64,000 nt of DNA, taken from contig JBMNGW010000013.1 in the NCBI GenBank assembly GCA_050950025.1, forward strand, positions 62,001-126,000. Reading direction: 5' to 3'. Both the position numbers and the translations under genes were made by a program. The notes beneath the pieces are model-generated. The model had not been told where the DNA came from, did not search any database, and saw only the letters and a program-made list of their open reading frames with translations. The DNA is from JBMNGW01 sp050950025 (GTDB lineage Bacteria > Spirochaetota > Spirochaetia > Sphaerochaetales > Sphaerochaetaceae). This document shows, piece by piece, positions 18,901 to 27,459 of the stretch. Position 1 is the stretch's first letter. Each line of letters opens with the position of its first letter.

Positions 18901-20227
18901 GGGGTGCAATCTAATAGCTTTACCATCGACAAGCACCGGCTCAAAAGCTTGGATACCCAAGCGGTGAAGCGTCGGAGCTCTGTTAAGAAGCACCGGGTGT
19001 CCTTTAACTACTTCATCCAAAATTGCCCAGACTTCGGGAGTCTCTTGTTCAACAAGAGTTTTGGCTTTTTTAATGTTATAAACGATCCCTTTTTTGGACC
19101 AGTTTTTTTCATAATAAATGGCTTATAGAGCTCCAAGGCCATTTTGGAAGGCAGACCGCATTGGTGCAGTCGCAACTCAGGGCCAACAACGATAACCGAT
19201 CGTCCGCTGTAGTCGACCCGCTTACCTAGCAGGTTTTGTCTAAAGCGTCCCTGTTTACCCTTAAGCATATCGGAAAGCGATTTAAGCGGTCTGTTGGAGG
19301 CTCCTTTGACTACTCTCTTTTTTCTTGGAGTTATCGAACAAGGCATCAACTGCCTCTTGCAACATCCGTTTTTCATTACGAATAATGATATCGGGAGCAT
19401 GGAGCGACATTAAGCGCGTTAAACGGTTGTTGCGGTTAATGACCCGCCGATACAAGTCGTTTAAATCACTGGTTGCAAAGCGTCCGCCATCAAGTTGCAC
19501 CATAGGGCGCAGCTCGGGGGGAATAACGGGAATAACGGTAAGAATCATCCACTCGGGGCGGTTTCCGCTGTCACGGAAGTTCTCCACAACTTCGATTCGC
19601 TTCAAAAGACGCTTATCGGTCTTCTCCCCTTTAAGAATCATCGTCTCTCGCAATTCTGTCGAAAGAGCTTCCAAATCAAGATTCTCCAACAGAATCTTAA
19701 TAGCTTCGGCTCCCATCATAGCCTGAAAAGCTTCTCCGTATTGCTCGCGGGCTTGGTAGTATTCATCTTCGCTAAGCAGCTGTTTATAACGGAGCTCTGT
19801 CTCTCCGGCGTTCACCACCACATATTTTTCATAGTAGAGAATCGACTGCAAGGCAGTGCGCGGAATGTCGAGTAAAAGACTCATGCGCGAGGGAACTGAG
19901 CGGTAATACCAAATATGGGAGACTGGAGAGGCCAAATCAATGTGGCCCATCCTTTCAACGGCGGACTTTAAAATGGGTTACTTCAACTCCGCAGCGGTCA
20001 CAAATGACTCCTTTGTACCGAATCGATTTGAATTTTGCCGCAGTAGCACTCCCCCACTCTTTAGTGGTACCGAAGATTTTTTCGCAAAACAGTCCATCAC
20101 GCTCCGGTCGCAGAGTCCTGTAGTTAATAGTTTCCGGTTTCTTTACTTCACCATACGACCAGTCCTTAATTTGTTCGGGACTGGCCAATTTAATCATGAT
20201 GCTGTCGAAATCTTGAATTTCTTTCAT
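15941..20227 (-). CDS. rpoC: RNA polymerase subunit beta', many frameshifts
   Basis: Catalytic beta' subunit. The start MKEIQDFDSIMIKLASPEQI, the active-site segment AYNADFDGDQMAVHVPL (about 18.85 kb), GRFRQNLLGKRVDYSGRS (about 19.2 kb) and the acidic tail DDEEDDL are all present. The sequence is spread over about ten frames. Indels I located are near 20033-20055, 19953, 19318-19324, 19093-19112, 18165, 17893, 17711, 17617-17640, 17568, 17067, 16860 and 16458, nearly all in short runs of one base. The total span equals 1429 codons, the normal length, so no large piece is missing. It starts 14 bases after rpoB. Sequencing error is much likelier than a real pseudogene. Confidence 0.93.
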
Positions 20228-20241
20228 CCGAATGCTCCTGC

Positions 20242-23200
20242 TTAGTTCGTCGAAGTGCGTCTGTTAATCAACTCTTCATCTCGTTCGGTCAACGGGACCT
20301 GTCGTCCCTTTGAGTCATAGACCGACATGTCGAGAGCCAATCCGCGAACTTCTTGGACCAGTACATTGAAGGCCCTCGGGCATGCCTGCATTAGTTGCCG
20401 GCTCGCCTTTGACGATGCTCTCGTAAATTTTTCACTCTGCCGTTCATATCATCACTTTTGATGGTTAAAAGCTCTTGCAGCGTGTTAGCAGCTCCATAGG
20501 CTTCCAGAGCCCACACTTCCATCTCTCCCAGTCTCTGTCCTCCGAATTGGGCCTTTCCTCCCAGCGGCTGCTGAGTGACCAATGAGTAAGGACCGGTGGA
20601 ACGGGCGTGCATCTTATCATCAACTAAGTGGTGGAGCTTCAGATAGTAAATCTGACCGCAGAACACAGGATTCACAAAAGGAATACCTGTTTTTACCGTC
20701 ATACAACGTTGCTTTGGAAGTAATGGGTAAATTAGCCTCTTTCATTTTAGCTTCAATTTCTTCAATAGAAGCCGATTCAAACACAGGAGAAGAGTACCAT
20801 TCTCCCAACTCATGGGCAGCCCATCCCAACTGTGTCTCCATCAACTGCCCCAAGTTCATCCCGCGAAGGAACTCCCAGGGGGTTGAGGCACACATCCAAC
20901 GGAGTGCCGTCGGCCATGTAAGGCATATCCTCTTCGGCTAATACGCGGGCCACAACACCTTTGTTACCGTGGCGGCCTGCCATTTTATCTCCTTGGCGCA
21001 ATTTGCGCTTGGTGGGCAATGAGGACTTTGACCATCTCATCGACTCCGGGGGGCAATTCATCCCCTTCGCTGCGCTTCAGCCTTTGGATGTCGATGACAG
21101 TCCCTTCGGTGCCATGCGGTACTTTAAGCGAGGTATCGCGTACCTCTTTGGCCTTCTCGCCAAAAATTGAGTTAAGCAATTTGAATTCGGGAGTTGTGTC
21201 CGATTCAGATTTGGGAGTCACTTTCCCCACCAAAATATGGCCGGGGCGGACAACCGAACCGATTCTGACAATCCCATCTTCATCGAGTTGCTCCAGTGTT
21301 TTTTCACTGGTATTGGGAATATCGCGAGTCAGTTTTTCAGGACCGAGTTTCGTTTCACGAATATCGGTGGTGAACTCTTTGATGTGAATGGAGGTGTAGA
21401 TATCGTCTCTTGACCACTCGCATCGCTGATAAGCACCGCATCTTCATAGTTGTAGCCGTTCCAAGGAACAAAACCGACGAGGATGTTGCGCCCTAATGCC
21501 AACTCTCCGTTTTGGGTTGAAGGTCCGTCGGCAATAACCTCTCCTTGCTCAACTTTTTGTCCTAAGACAACAATCGGTTTTTGGTTGAAGCAGGTATCTT
21601 GGTTAGTCCCGTTCAAATTTTTGCACCGTGTAGGTATCAACTTCACCCTCAATCTCCGGTTTTTCGACTGTAATGTCGATGCGAGTTGAAGAGACATACG
21701 AAACAGTTCCACTTCGTTTGGCTTTAATCAACACACCCGAATCATAAGCGGCTTCGAGCCTCCATCCCTGTTCCCACATACGGGGCCTCAGGGAAAAGCA
21801 AGGGAACAGCCTGGCGCTGCATGTTGGAGCCCATCAAGGCTCGGTTGGCATCGTCGTGCTCCAAAAATGGAATCAAGGAGGCTGCTACGCTGATAACCTG
21901 CATCGGAGAGACGTCTTTATAACGTACCTCTTGGGGTGTGCGCGTTGTATAATCGCCGCTGCGGCGCACAGGGATGTCTTGATCAAGGAAATTCCCTTGC
22001 TCATCGACGTTTGAGTTAGCTTGAGCGATAAAGAATTTTTCTTCGTCATTGGCATCAAGATACCGATACGAACTGGTCACTTTACCATCGACTACTTTTA
22101 AATAGGGGCTTTCAAGGAACCCATGCTTATTTACTCTGGTGTAGTTGGCCAATGAGACAATCAACCCGATATTCGGTCCTTCGGGGGTCTCAATGGGACA
22201 CATTCTACCGTAGTGGGTGTAATGGACATCGCGCACTTCAAAGCTGGCCCGATCACGAGACAACCCTCCCGGCCCCAAAGCATTGAGTCGGCGTTTGTGA
22301 GTCAGCTCGGCAAGTGGGTTAACTTGGTCCATGAACTGGCTTAGCTGGCTGGAACCGAAGAACTCCTTAATAGCGGCAACAATCGGTTTGATGGAGATCA
22401 AATCTTGCGGTTTTACTTGGTTACTTTCTAAGTTCATCCGCTCCACGTGCAATGCGCTCCATCCGGGCAAAAGCAGCACTTAACTGGTTTTGCAGCAGCT
22501 CGCCTACTGAGCGAACACGCCGGTTGCCAAGGTGGTCAATGTCATCAACGTTCTCTTCACCGATGTAGACTTTAATGAGAAAGCCCATTGTGTTGGTGAT
22601 ATCGGCAGGGGTAAGAACGGTCAGGCTGGTATCGGCCTCTTCATCATCCCCCTCCTGTTCGGGTCCAAATTTCTTGTTGAACTTATAACGTCCGACACTG
22701 CCCAAATCGTATCTGCGGCTGGAGAAAAAGAGATCTGGCAAATCTTTTTCGGCTCTTTCAATGGCAATCATTTCACCCGGCTGCAAAATAGCGTAAATGG
22801 GAGCCAGAACATCCTCTTTCAACGGTTCATCGTTGCCCTCTTGAGTGTATTTGGCATCTTCAATTTCAAAACAGTTAATAATCATCCGCGAGTGCAGCGA
22901 GTCGGGGTGGTTCTCATCAATAATTTGAATGGAAAGAACTCCCTCTTTTACTAAAGCTTCAAGATAGGTGGGAGATAGTTCATCCCCTGCTCTTAACAGC
23001 TTCTTGGCGTTTTTGCCCCCTTTTGCCGAATAAATATCGGTAAAGGCGATAGCGCCGACAAATTCATTGTTGGCCTGGCACATCTTTGGATAATTCGACT
23101 GTCTTGCTCTTATAGAAGCTGGCAACAATCTTTTGGCGGGAATCAAGACCGATAGCCCGTAAAAAGAGAGTCCCCAAGATTTTTTTCTTGCGATCAATCT

Positions 23201-23774
23201 TAGTGTAGATCAGCTCCTTTTTCTTGTTTTCAATTTCAAATTCGAGCCAAGATCCACGATAAGGAATTATCCGTGAGGAGTAGACCCCTTTATCATTGGA
23301 GAAAATGACTCCGGGAGAGCGGTGAATCTGGCTGACGACGACCCGTTCGGCTCCGTTGACGATGAATGTTCCCCGGTCGGTCATCAAAGGGATGTCACCA
23401 AAGAAAATCTCTCTTTGGCGCAATTCGCCGGTAGCGGTGAGTTCTAAGCTGATAGTAGCTTTAATGGGGACTGAGAAAGTGCGTCCCTTCCGCTTGCATT
23501 CGATTTCGGAGAATTTGGTGTTGTCGTAATCAATTGTGTAGCCATGATAATGGAGGCACATCTCCCCGTTTTGGCTTTCGATAGGAAAGGCCGATTGGAA
23601 CACTTGTTCCAAACCTGAGTTGGGATCGGGTTCAAGACCCTGTTTTTGTCGGTCGAGTTGGAGGAATTTATCGTATGATTCAAGCTGAATGCCGACGAGA
23701 TTTGGTAATTCGCACACCTCTTTGATGTGATTCCCAACGAACTTTCGATTCATAGAATTGCCTTTGGCAACCAT
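20242..23774 (-). CDS. rpoB: RNA polymerase subunit beta, many frameshifts
   Basis: Catalytic beta subunit and rifampicin target. The start is MVAKGNSMNRKFVGNHIKEV with GGAGG seven bases upstream. The rifampicin region reads SSQLSQFMDQVNPLAELTHK RRLNALGPGG (22.3 kb). The C-terminus ends GRQVPLTERDEELINRRTST. Single-base insertions are visible near 23080, 22446, 21752, 21608, 21015, 20863, 20696, 20429 and 20379, and one base is missing near 21405-21425. Correcting all ten gives exactly 1175 codons, normal for the family. The gene content is complete; the breaks look like consensus errors. Confidence 0.94.
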
Positions 23775-23849
23775 TCTTCACCCTCCGGAAGGTCTGTGCA
23801 GCAAGCTTTTAACACCTTGATACACATCGGAATGTAGCAGACACGACTG

Positions 23850-23895
23850 GCCACCGGAACAATTCCGGTGGCTGGTCCCTCGGGCCGATGGCCCG
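23850..23895 (-). other. Two hairpins between rplL and rpoB
   Basis: Two perfect stems lie in the 142-base gap: GCCACCGGAA/TTCCGGTGGC with a 3-nt loop (23850-23872) and CGGGCC/GGCCCG with a 3-nt loop (23881-23895). Neither has a U tract on the minus strand. In E. coli the equivalent gap holds a partial terminator and an RNase III site that lower rpoBC expression relative to L7/L12; a similar role is inferred. Confidence 0.6.
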
Positions 23896-23916
23896 TATAC
23901 GTACAGAAAAATCGAG

Positions 23917-24288
23917 TTATTTAACTTCAATAGTAGCGCCTGCAGCTTCAAGCTTCTCTTTGAGGCTTGCAGCTTCCTCTTTAGAGACTCCCTCTTTGAT
24001 AGCGCCGCCCGCTGTAACGAGGTCTTTGGCCTCTTTCAGTCCAAGACCGGTGATAGCACGGACTTCCTTAATAACAGGAATCGTTTTGCCATCGGCAACA
24101 CCTTTGAGGATGATATCGAATTCAGTCTGCTCTTCGACTTCCTCGGCTGCGGCTGCGCCTGCGCCGGCTGCTGCAACAGGAACTGCGGCTGTGACACCGA
24201 ACTTCTCTTCCATGGCAGTGACCAGCTCGCTAATCTGCATCACGGTCATATTGGCGATTGCTTCCAAGATTTCTTCTTTAGTAGCCAT
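23917..24288 (-). CDS. rplL: 50S ribosomal protein L7/L12
   Basis: Stalk protein that recruits translation factors (123 aa). The start MATKEEILEAIANMTVMQIS has GGAGAAG upstream; an in-frame ORF extends further up but lacks family similarity. The N-terminal dimerisation domain leads through an alanine-rich hinge (AAAGAGAAAAEEVEEQTEFD) to the C-terminal domain with KTIPVIKEVRAITGLGLKEA. It lies 66 bases after rplJ. Confidence 0.97.
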   Translation of the reverse strand: MATKEEILEAIANMTVMQISELVTAMEEKFGVTAAVPVAAAGAGAAAAEEVEEQTEFDIILKGVADGKTIPVIKEVRAITGLGLKEAKDLVTAGGAIKEGVSKEEAASLKEKLEAAGATIEVK

Positions 24289-24354
24289 ATTATCTTCTCC
24301 TTCTGTTTGCAACGGTAGTAGCATGTCTACGCTAACGTGAAGACTAATACCGTA

Positions 24355-24864
24355 TTAGTTGTTCTCTTTTGCATCGGCATAGGCTTGCAAGGTTCGAGCA
24401 AGTTTTGCCAACGGTTCTTTCATGGTCCCCATGACCATAGAAATAAGTTCTAAACGGGTGGGAAGTTTGCTGTATGCCTCAATTTCAGAAGCATCAAACA
24501 ACTTACCATCGATATAAGCTCCCTTAATAGCAAGCGGAGCACTCTTGGCGAATTCGTAGAGGATTTTTGAGGCAGCATTAGAGGCGTCCTCCCCTTTACT
24601 CATTGCCAGGGCCGTCGGTCCGATAAGATTCTCATCGACTCCCGAAAAAGCCATGTCGTTCATCACAATCTTGGCAAACCGGTTTTTTACTACTCGGTAA
24701 GCCGCCTCTTTATCTCTAAGACGAGAGCGCAAATCGGTGATTTGCTCAACGGTCATTCCGCGGTAATCGGTAAAAATAAAGCCATCGTACTGTGAGAACT
24801 CTTCGGTCATTTCCTTGACCGCATCTACTTTATATTGTGCCTTGCGGGCTTCAAATTTAGCCAT
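24355..24864 (-). CDS. rplJ: 50S ribosomal protein L10
   Basis: Stalk base protein that anchors L7/L12 dimers (169 aa). The core YRGMTVEQITDLRSRLRDKE and RVVKNRFAKI match the family. I placed the start at MAKFEARKAQ because AAGGAG lies seven bases upstream; an ATG two codons earlier is too close to it. L10 with L7/L12 represses this operon's translation in E. coli. Confidence 0.96.
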   Translation of the reverse strand: MAKFEARKAQYKVDAVKEMTEEFSQYDGFIFTDYRGMTVEQITDLRSRLRDKEAAYRVVKNRFAKIVMNDMAFSGVDENLIGPTALAMSKGEDASNAASKILYEFAKSAPLAIKGAYIDGKLFDASEIEAYSKLPTRLELISMVMGTMKEPLAKLARTLQAYADAKENN

Positions 24865-24877
24865 GCTCATGCTCCTT

Positions 24878-25555
24878 TTAGCTCTCACGTGCGTCAATCA
24901 TGACGCCGGGGCCCATGGTGGAAGCCAACGCTACGCTTTTAAGGAAATCCCCTTTGGCGTCGGCGGGCTTGCGCCGGACTACTTCGTTGATAACAACACG
25001 TGCATTCTCCACAATTTGCTGATCATCCATGGAGACTTTGCCGATTGCCAGGTGGACAACGCCCGTTTTATCGGAGCGGAACTCCACTCTCCCCTGTTTC
25101 AGCTCAGCTAAGGCCCCTTTAATATCGAGGGTGACTGTCTGCGTTTTGGGGTTGGGCATTAAGCCTCTGCGTCCGAGAATAGGCCCTAGGCGTCCCACAT
25201 CTTTCATCATATCGGGAGTGGCGACTGCCACATCAAAATCCATCCATCCGCCGCGAATCTTTTCCACAAGATCAACATCGCCAACATAGGTGGCTCCCGC
25301 ATCGAGGGCCTCTTGTGCCTTTTCTCCTTTAGCAAAAACCAGCACTTTCTTCTCAGCTGAGAATTGGTGGGGCAAAACAACCGTATCGCGCACCGACTGA
25401 CTCTTTTTCAAAGAGAGTTTAAGGGAGATTTCAACTGTTTCGTCAAATTTGGCAAACGCTATTTTTTTAACCAAAGCCACAGCTTCCTCAAAAGGATAAT
25501 GCTGGGTGCGGTCGACTTGCTTTGCCGCCTCTTTATATTTCTTTCCGTGTGCCAT
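24878..25555 (-). CDS. rplA: 50S ribosomal protein L1
   Basis: Mobile L1-stalk protein that helps eject E-site tRNA (225 aa). Signature segments are MMKDVGRLGPILGRRGLMPN and the N-terminal YPFEEAVALVKKIAFAKFDE. Its ATG directly follows the rplK stop. L1 represses the L11-L1 mRNA in many bacteria by binding the leader upstream of rplK. Confidence 0.98.
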   Translation of the reverse strand: MAHGKKYKEAAKQVDRTQHYPFEEAVALVKKIAFAKFDETVEISLKLSLKKSQSVRDTVVLPHQFSAEKKVLVFAKGEKAQEALDAGATYVGDVDLVEKIRGGWMDFDVAVATPDMMKDVGRLGPILGRRGLMPNPKTQTVTLDIKGALAELKQGRVEFRSDKTGVVHLAIGKVSMDDQQIVENARVVINEVVRRKPADAKGDFLKSVALASTMGPGVMIDARES

Positions 25556-25987
25556 TTACGCCTCCACCTCAACACCCATGCTGCGGGCTGTTCCGGCAAT
25601 TGTCTTTTTTGCCGCTTCAATGTCGATGGCAGTTAAATCGGGAAGTTTTGTTTTTGCAATCTCAGTTAACTGGTCTTGCTTCAGCTTCGCCACTTTCTGC
25701 GTATGGGGCACCCCCGAACCGCTTTCAATACCGCAAGCTTTCTTAATAAGCACTGCTGCCGGCGGAGTTTTGAGAATGAACGTGAATGAGCGGTCGGCAT
25801 ACACGGTAATGACTACCGGTATGATCAATCCAGCTTCCATGTTCTTTGTCTTGTCGTTGAACTGCTGGACAAACTGCGGTGCGCTTACACCATGGGGGCC
25901 CAAAGCGGGTCCGATGGGGGGCGCAGGCGTTGCCTTTTGAGCGGGGCACTGCAATTTAATGACTGCAGTCACCTTCTTTTTTGCCAT
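25556..25987 (-). CDS. rplK: 50S ribosomal protein L11
   Basis: GTPase-centre protein that binds 23S helices 43-44 and the thiostrepton site (143 aa). It contains PAPPIGPALGPHGVSAPQFV and ends with the GTARSMGVEVEA motif. The flexible N-terminal domain is methylated in other bacteria. It is followed without gap by rplA. Confidence 0.98.
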   Translation of the reverse strand: MAKKKVTAVIKLQCPAQKATPAPPIGPALGPHGVSAPQFVQQFNDKTKNMEAGLIIPVVITVYADRSFTFILKTPPAAVLIKKACGIESGSGVPHTQKVAKLKQDQLTEIAKTKLPDLTAIDIEAAKKTIAGTARSMGVEVEA

Positions 25988-26113
25988 ATTCCTCTCTCCT
26001 TACGTGGTTTTTCTCCACGCTGGTCAAAACGCCTTCTCAACGAGAAGGCTCCCACCTACCAAGCTATTTTTAATTCTTGGTGGGGAGTATGTAAAAAAAC
26101 ACTTCAAGCTACT
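25988..26113 (-). promoter_or_regulatory. rplK leader with two hairpins
   Basis: The 126-base gap between nusG and rplK contains GCCTTCTC-GTT-GAGAAGGC (about 26031-26049) and a longer stem in which CCCACCAAG pairs with CTTGG/GGTGGG around an A/T-rich loop (about 26050-26085). These could be a nusG terminator plus the L1-binding autoregulatory leader; I cannot tell which stem does what. Confidence 0.5.
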
Positions 26114-26671
26114 TTATACCTTTTCGACTTGAAGAAAATCGACTTCCACTGGGGTTGAGCGGCCAAAAATCCCCACAAGGACCCGCAGCTTCCCCTTTTC
26201 GAGGTTAACTTCTTCGATAGTTCCGGTAAACGTTTCGAAGGGCCCCTCGATAATCTTCACATGTTCGCCCTGGCTGAAAGACTGCTTGGGGCGCAGCACC
26301 CGCTCCGACTTGATTTCTCCCGTCTTCTGCAGAATGCTTTTAATTTCGTCATTGGTCAGCGGTGTGGGCTTACGTCCCTCAACAGAACCGACAAAGCCGG
26401 TCACCCCCTGAATCCGCTTAATTTGTGAGCAAAAATACTCCCACTGGTATTCGGGTAAATCCATTTGCACGAGAATGTAGCTGGGAAGGATTTTCCGCTT
26501 GACGGTCTTTTTCACACCGTCTTTAACTTCAACTACCTCTTCGGTAGGAACTTTGACATCGGAGACGACCTCGCTGAACTGCGTATCGCTTTCCATGATC
26601 TTGCGGATAATTTTCTCAATTTTATTTTCGTACCCTGAGTAGGTGTGTACAACGTACCAGCCCTTAGCCAT
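26114..26671 (-). CDS. nusG: Transcription termination/antitermination factor NusG
   Basis: NusG (185 aa) binds RNA polymerase and modulates pausing and coupling to ribosomes. The N-terminal domain begins MAKGWYVVHTYSGYENKIEK. The C-terminal KOW domain includes FSQGEHVKIIEGPFETFTGT from about residue 130. A central insert (about 45-65, rich in K, V and E) is longer than in E. coli, as in many spirochaetes. It is 8 bases after secE. Confidence 0.97.
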   Translation of the reverse strand: MAKGWYVVHTYSGYENKIEKIIRKIMESDTQFSEVVSDVKVPTEEVVEVKDGVKKTVKRKILPSYILVQMDLPEYQWEYFCSQIKRIQGVTGFVGSVEGRKPTPLTNDEIKSILQKTGEIKSERVLRPKQSFSQGEHVKIIEGPFETFTGTIEEVNLEKGKLRVLVGIFGRSTPVEVDFLQVEKV

Positions 26672-26679
26672 GCATGCTC

Positions 26680-26859
26680 CTAAAACAGCAGATTGACCCC
26701 CTGCACCAGCAGGAAATCAACCAAACCGAGGACCAGAGCGAAGACAGCTGTAGAAATAAGTACCACTTTAGTGGAGACACCCACTTCTTCTTTAGTGGGC
26801 CACACTACTTTTTTCAGCTCGAGGTAAGACTCTTTGAAATAACGAAACATCTTCTTCAT
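26680..26859 (-). CDS. secE: Preprotein translocase subunit SecE
   Basis: A 59-aa single-span SecE translated by eye. It starts MKKMFRYFKESYLELKKVVW and continues PTKEEV, the amphipathic surface helix; one membrane helix follows (residues 30-56). This is the minimal SecE form, not the three-helix E. coli form. GGAGTGGTAG lies upstream. It completes the SecYE channel with secY at 3-4.4 kb. Confidence 0.94.
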   Translation of the reverse strand: MKKMFRYFKESYLELKKVVWPTKEEVGVSTKVVLISTAVFALVLGLVDFLLVQGVNLLF

Positions 26860-26883
26860 CTACCACTCCTTACAGGAGACGGA

Positions 26884-26957
26884 CAGGCCAGGTAGGACTC
26901 GAACCTACAACATCTGGTTTTGGAGACCAGCGCTCTAGCCATTGGAGCTACTGGCCT
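26884..26957 (-). tRNA. trnW: tRNA-Trp (anticodon CCA)
   Basis: A 74-nt cloverleaf: acceptor arm AGGCCAG/CTGGCCT, anticodon loop CTCCAAA with CCA, T arm containing GTTCGAGTC. Discriminator G. CCA is not encoded. It sits between rpmG and secE, a classic position next to secE-nusG. Confidence 0.97.
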
Positions 26958-26985
26958 GTTCATCCCCCGTTGCCGCCTCAAAAGG

Positions 26986-27165
26986 CTATTTTACTTTTGC
27001 CTCGCGGTGAAGGGTATGCTTTCGCTCAAATGGACAATATTTATTTAGTTCCAGCTTCCCCGGGATATTCCTGCGGTTTTTCTCTGTAGTATAATTCTTT
27101 TGCTTGCACTCGGAGCACTGAAGAGCAATCTTTTCTACCGGCCCCTTTTTCTTGTTGCTAGCCAT
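26986..27165 (-). CDS. rpmG: 50S ribosomal protein L33
   Basis: A 59-aa L33 beginning MASNKKKGPVEKIALQCSEC, with KYCPFERKHTLHREAKVK at the end. The first CxxC pair is present, but the second pair is reduced to one Cys (CPFE instead of CxxC), so zinc binding may be lost or altered. It lies between two tRNA genes upstream of secE. Confidence 0.95.
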   Translation of the reverse strand: MASNKKKGPVEKIALQCSECKQKNYTTEKNRRNIPGKLELNKYCPFERKHTLHREAKVK

Positions 27166-27213
27166 TACTTTACTCCTTGCCGGTGAAATCCGGCGTTCTT
27201 GTATCGAAACAAA

Positions 27214-27286
27214 AGCCCTCGATCGGATTCGAACCGATGACCCCCACCTTACCATGGTGGTGCTCTGCCAGCTGAGCTACAAGGGC
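27214..27286 (-). tRNA. trnT: tRNA-Thr (anticodon GGT)
   Basis: A 73-nt cloverleaf: acceptor GCCCTTG/CGAGGGC (one T-G pair), anticodon loop ATGGTAA with GGT, T arm with GTTCGAATC. The discriminator base is U and CCA is not encoded. It is the first gene of the long minus-strand superoperon. Its U73 matches the variable base of the thrS T-box in this window. Confidence 0.96.
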
Positions 27287-27342
27287 AATTAGCCATCAGC
27301 GCATAGGCACACTTAGGATGCATGCGCAAGCGAGCACCCGTC

Positions 27343-27371
27343 AACGTAACAAATCACTTCTCTTTTGTCAA
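27343..27371 (-). promoter_or_regulatory. Promoter of the tRNA-Thr/rpmG/secE/nusG operon
   Basis: TTGACA (27366-27371), 17-base spacer, TACGTT (27343-27348) on the minus strand, about 60 bases before tRNA-Thr. It is divergent from the glgP promoter. Confidence 0.7.
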
Positions 27372-27400
27372 TACGATTTGACCAATTCGTCCCTCCAAGG

Positions 27401-27429
27401 TTGATTCACTGCCTCTGTTAAGCTACTAT
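27401..27429 (+). promoter_or_regulatory. Promoter of glgP
   Basis: TTGATT (27401-27406), 17-base spacer, TACTAT (27424-27429). The predicted transcript would start about 25 bases before the glgP ATG, leaving room for the AGAGGA ribosome-binding site. Confidence 0.7.
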
Positions 27430-27459
27430 GGCCCAAGATTCATCGACAAGAGGAACACT

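Noticed and set aside
12860..23090. Programmed frameshifting or genuine pseudogenisation of rpoB/rpoC
   Set aside because: There are too many sites, no slippery-site/pseudoknot pattern, and both insertions and deletions in essential genes; error is simpler.
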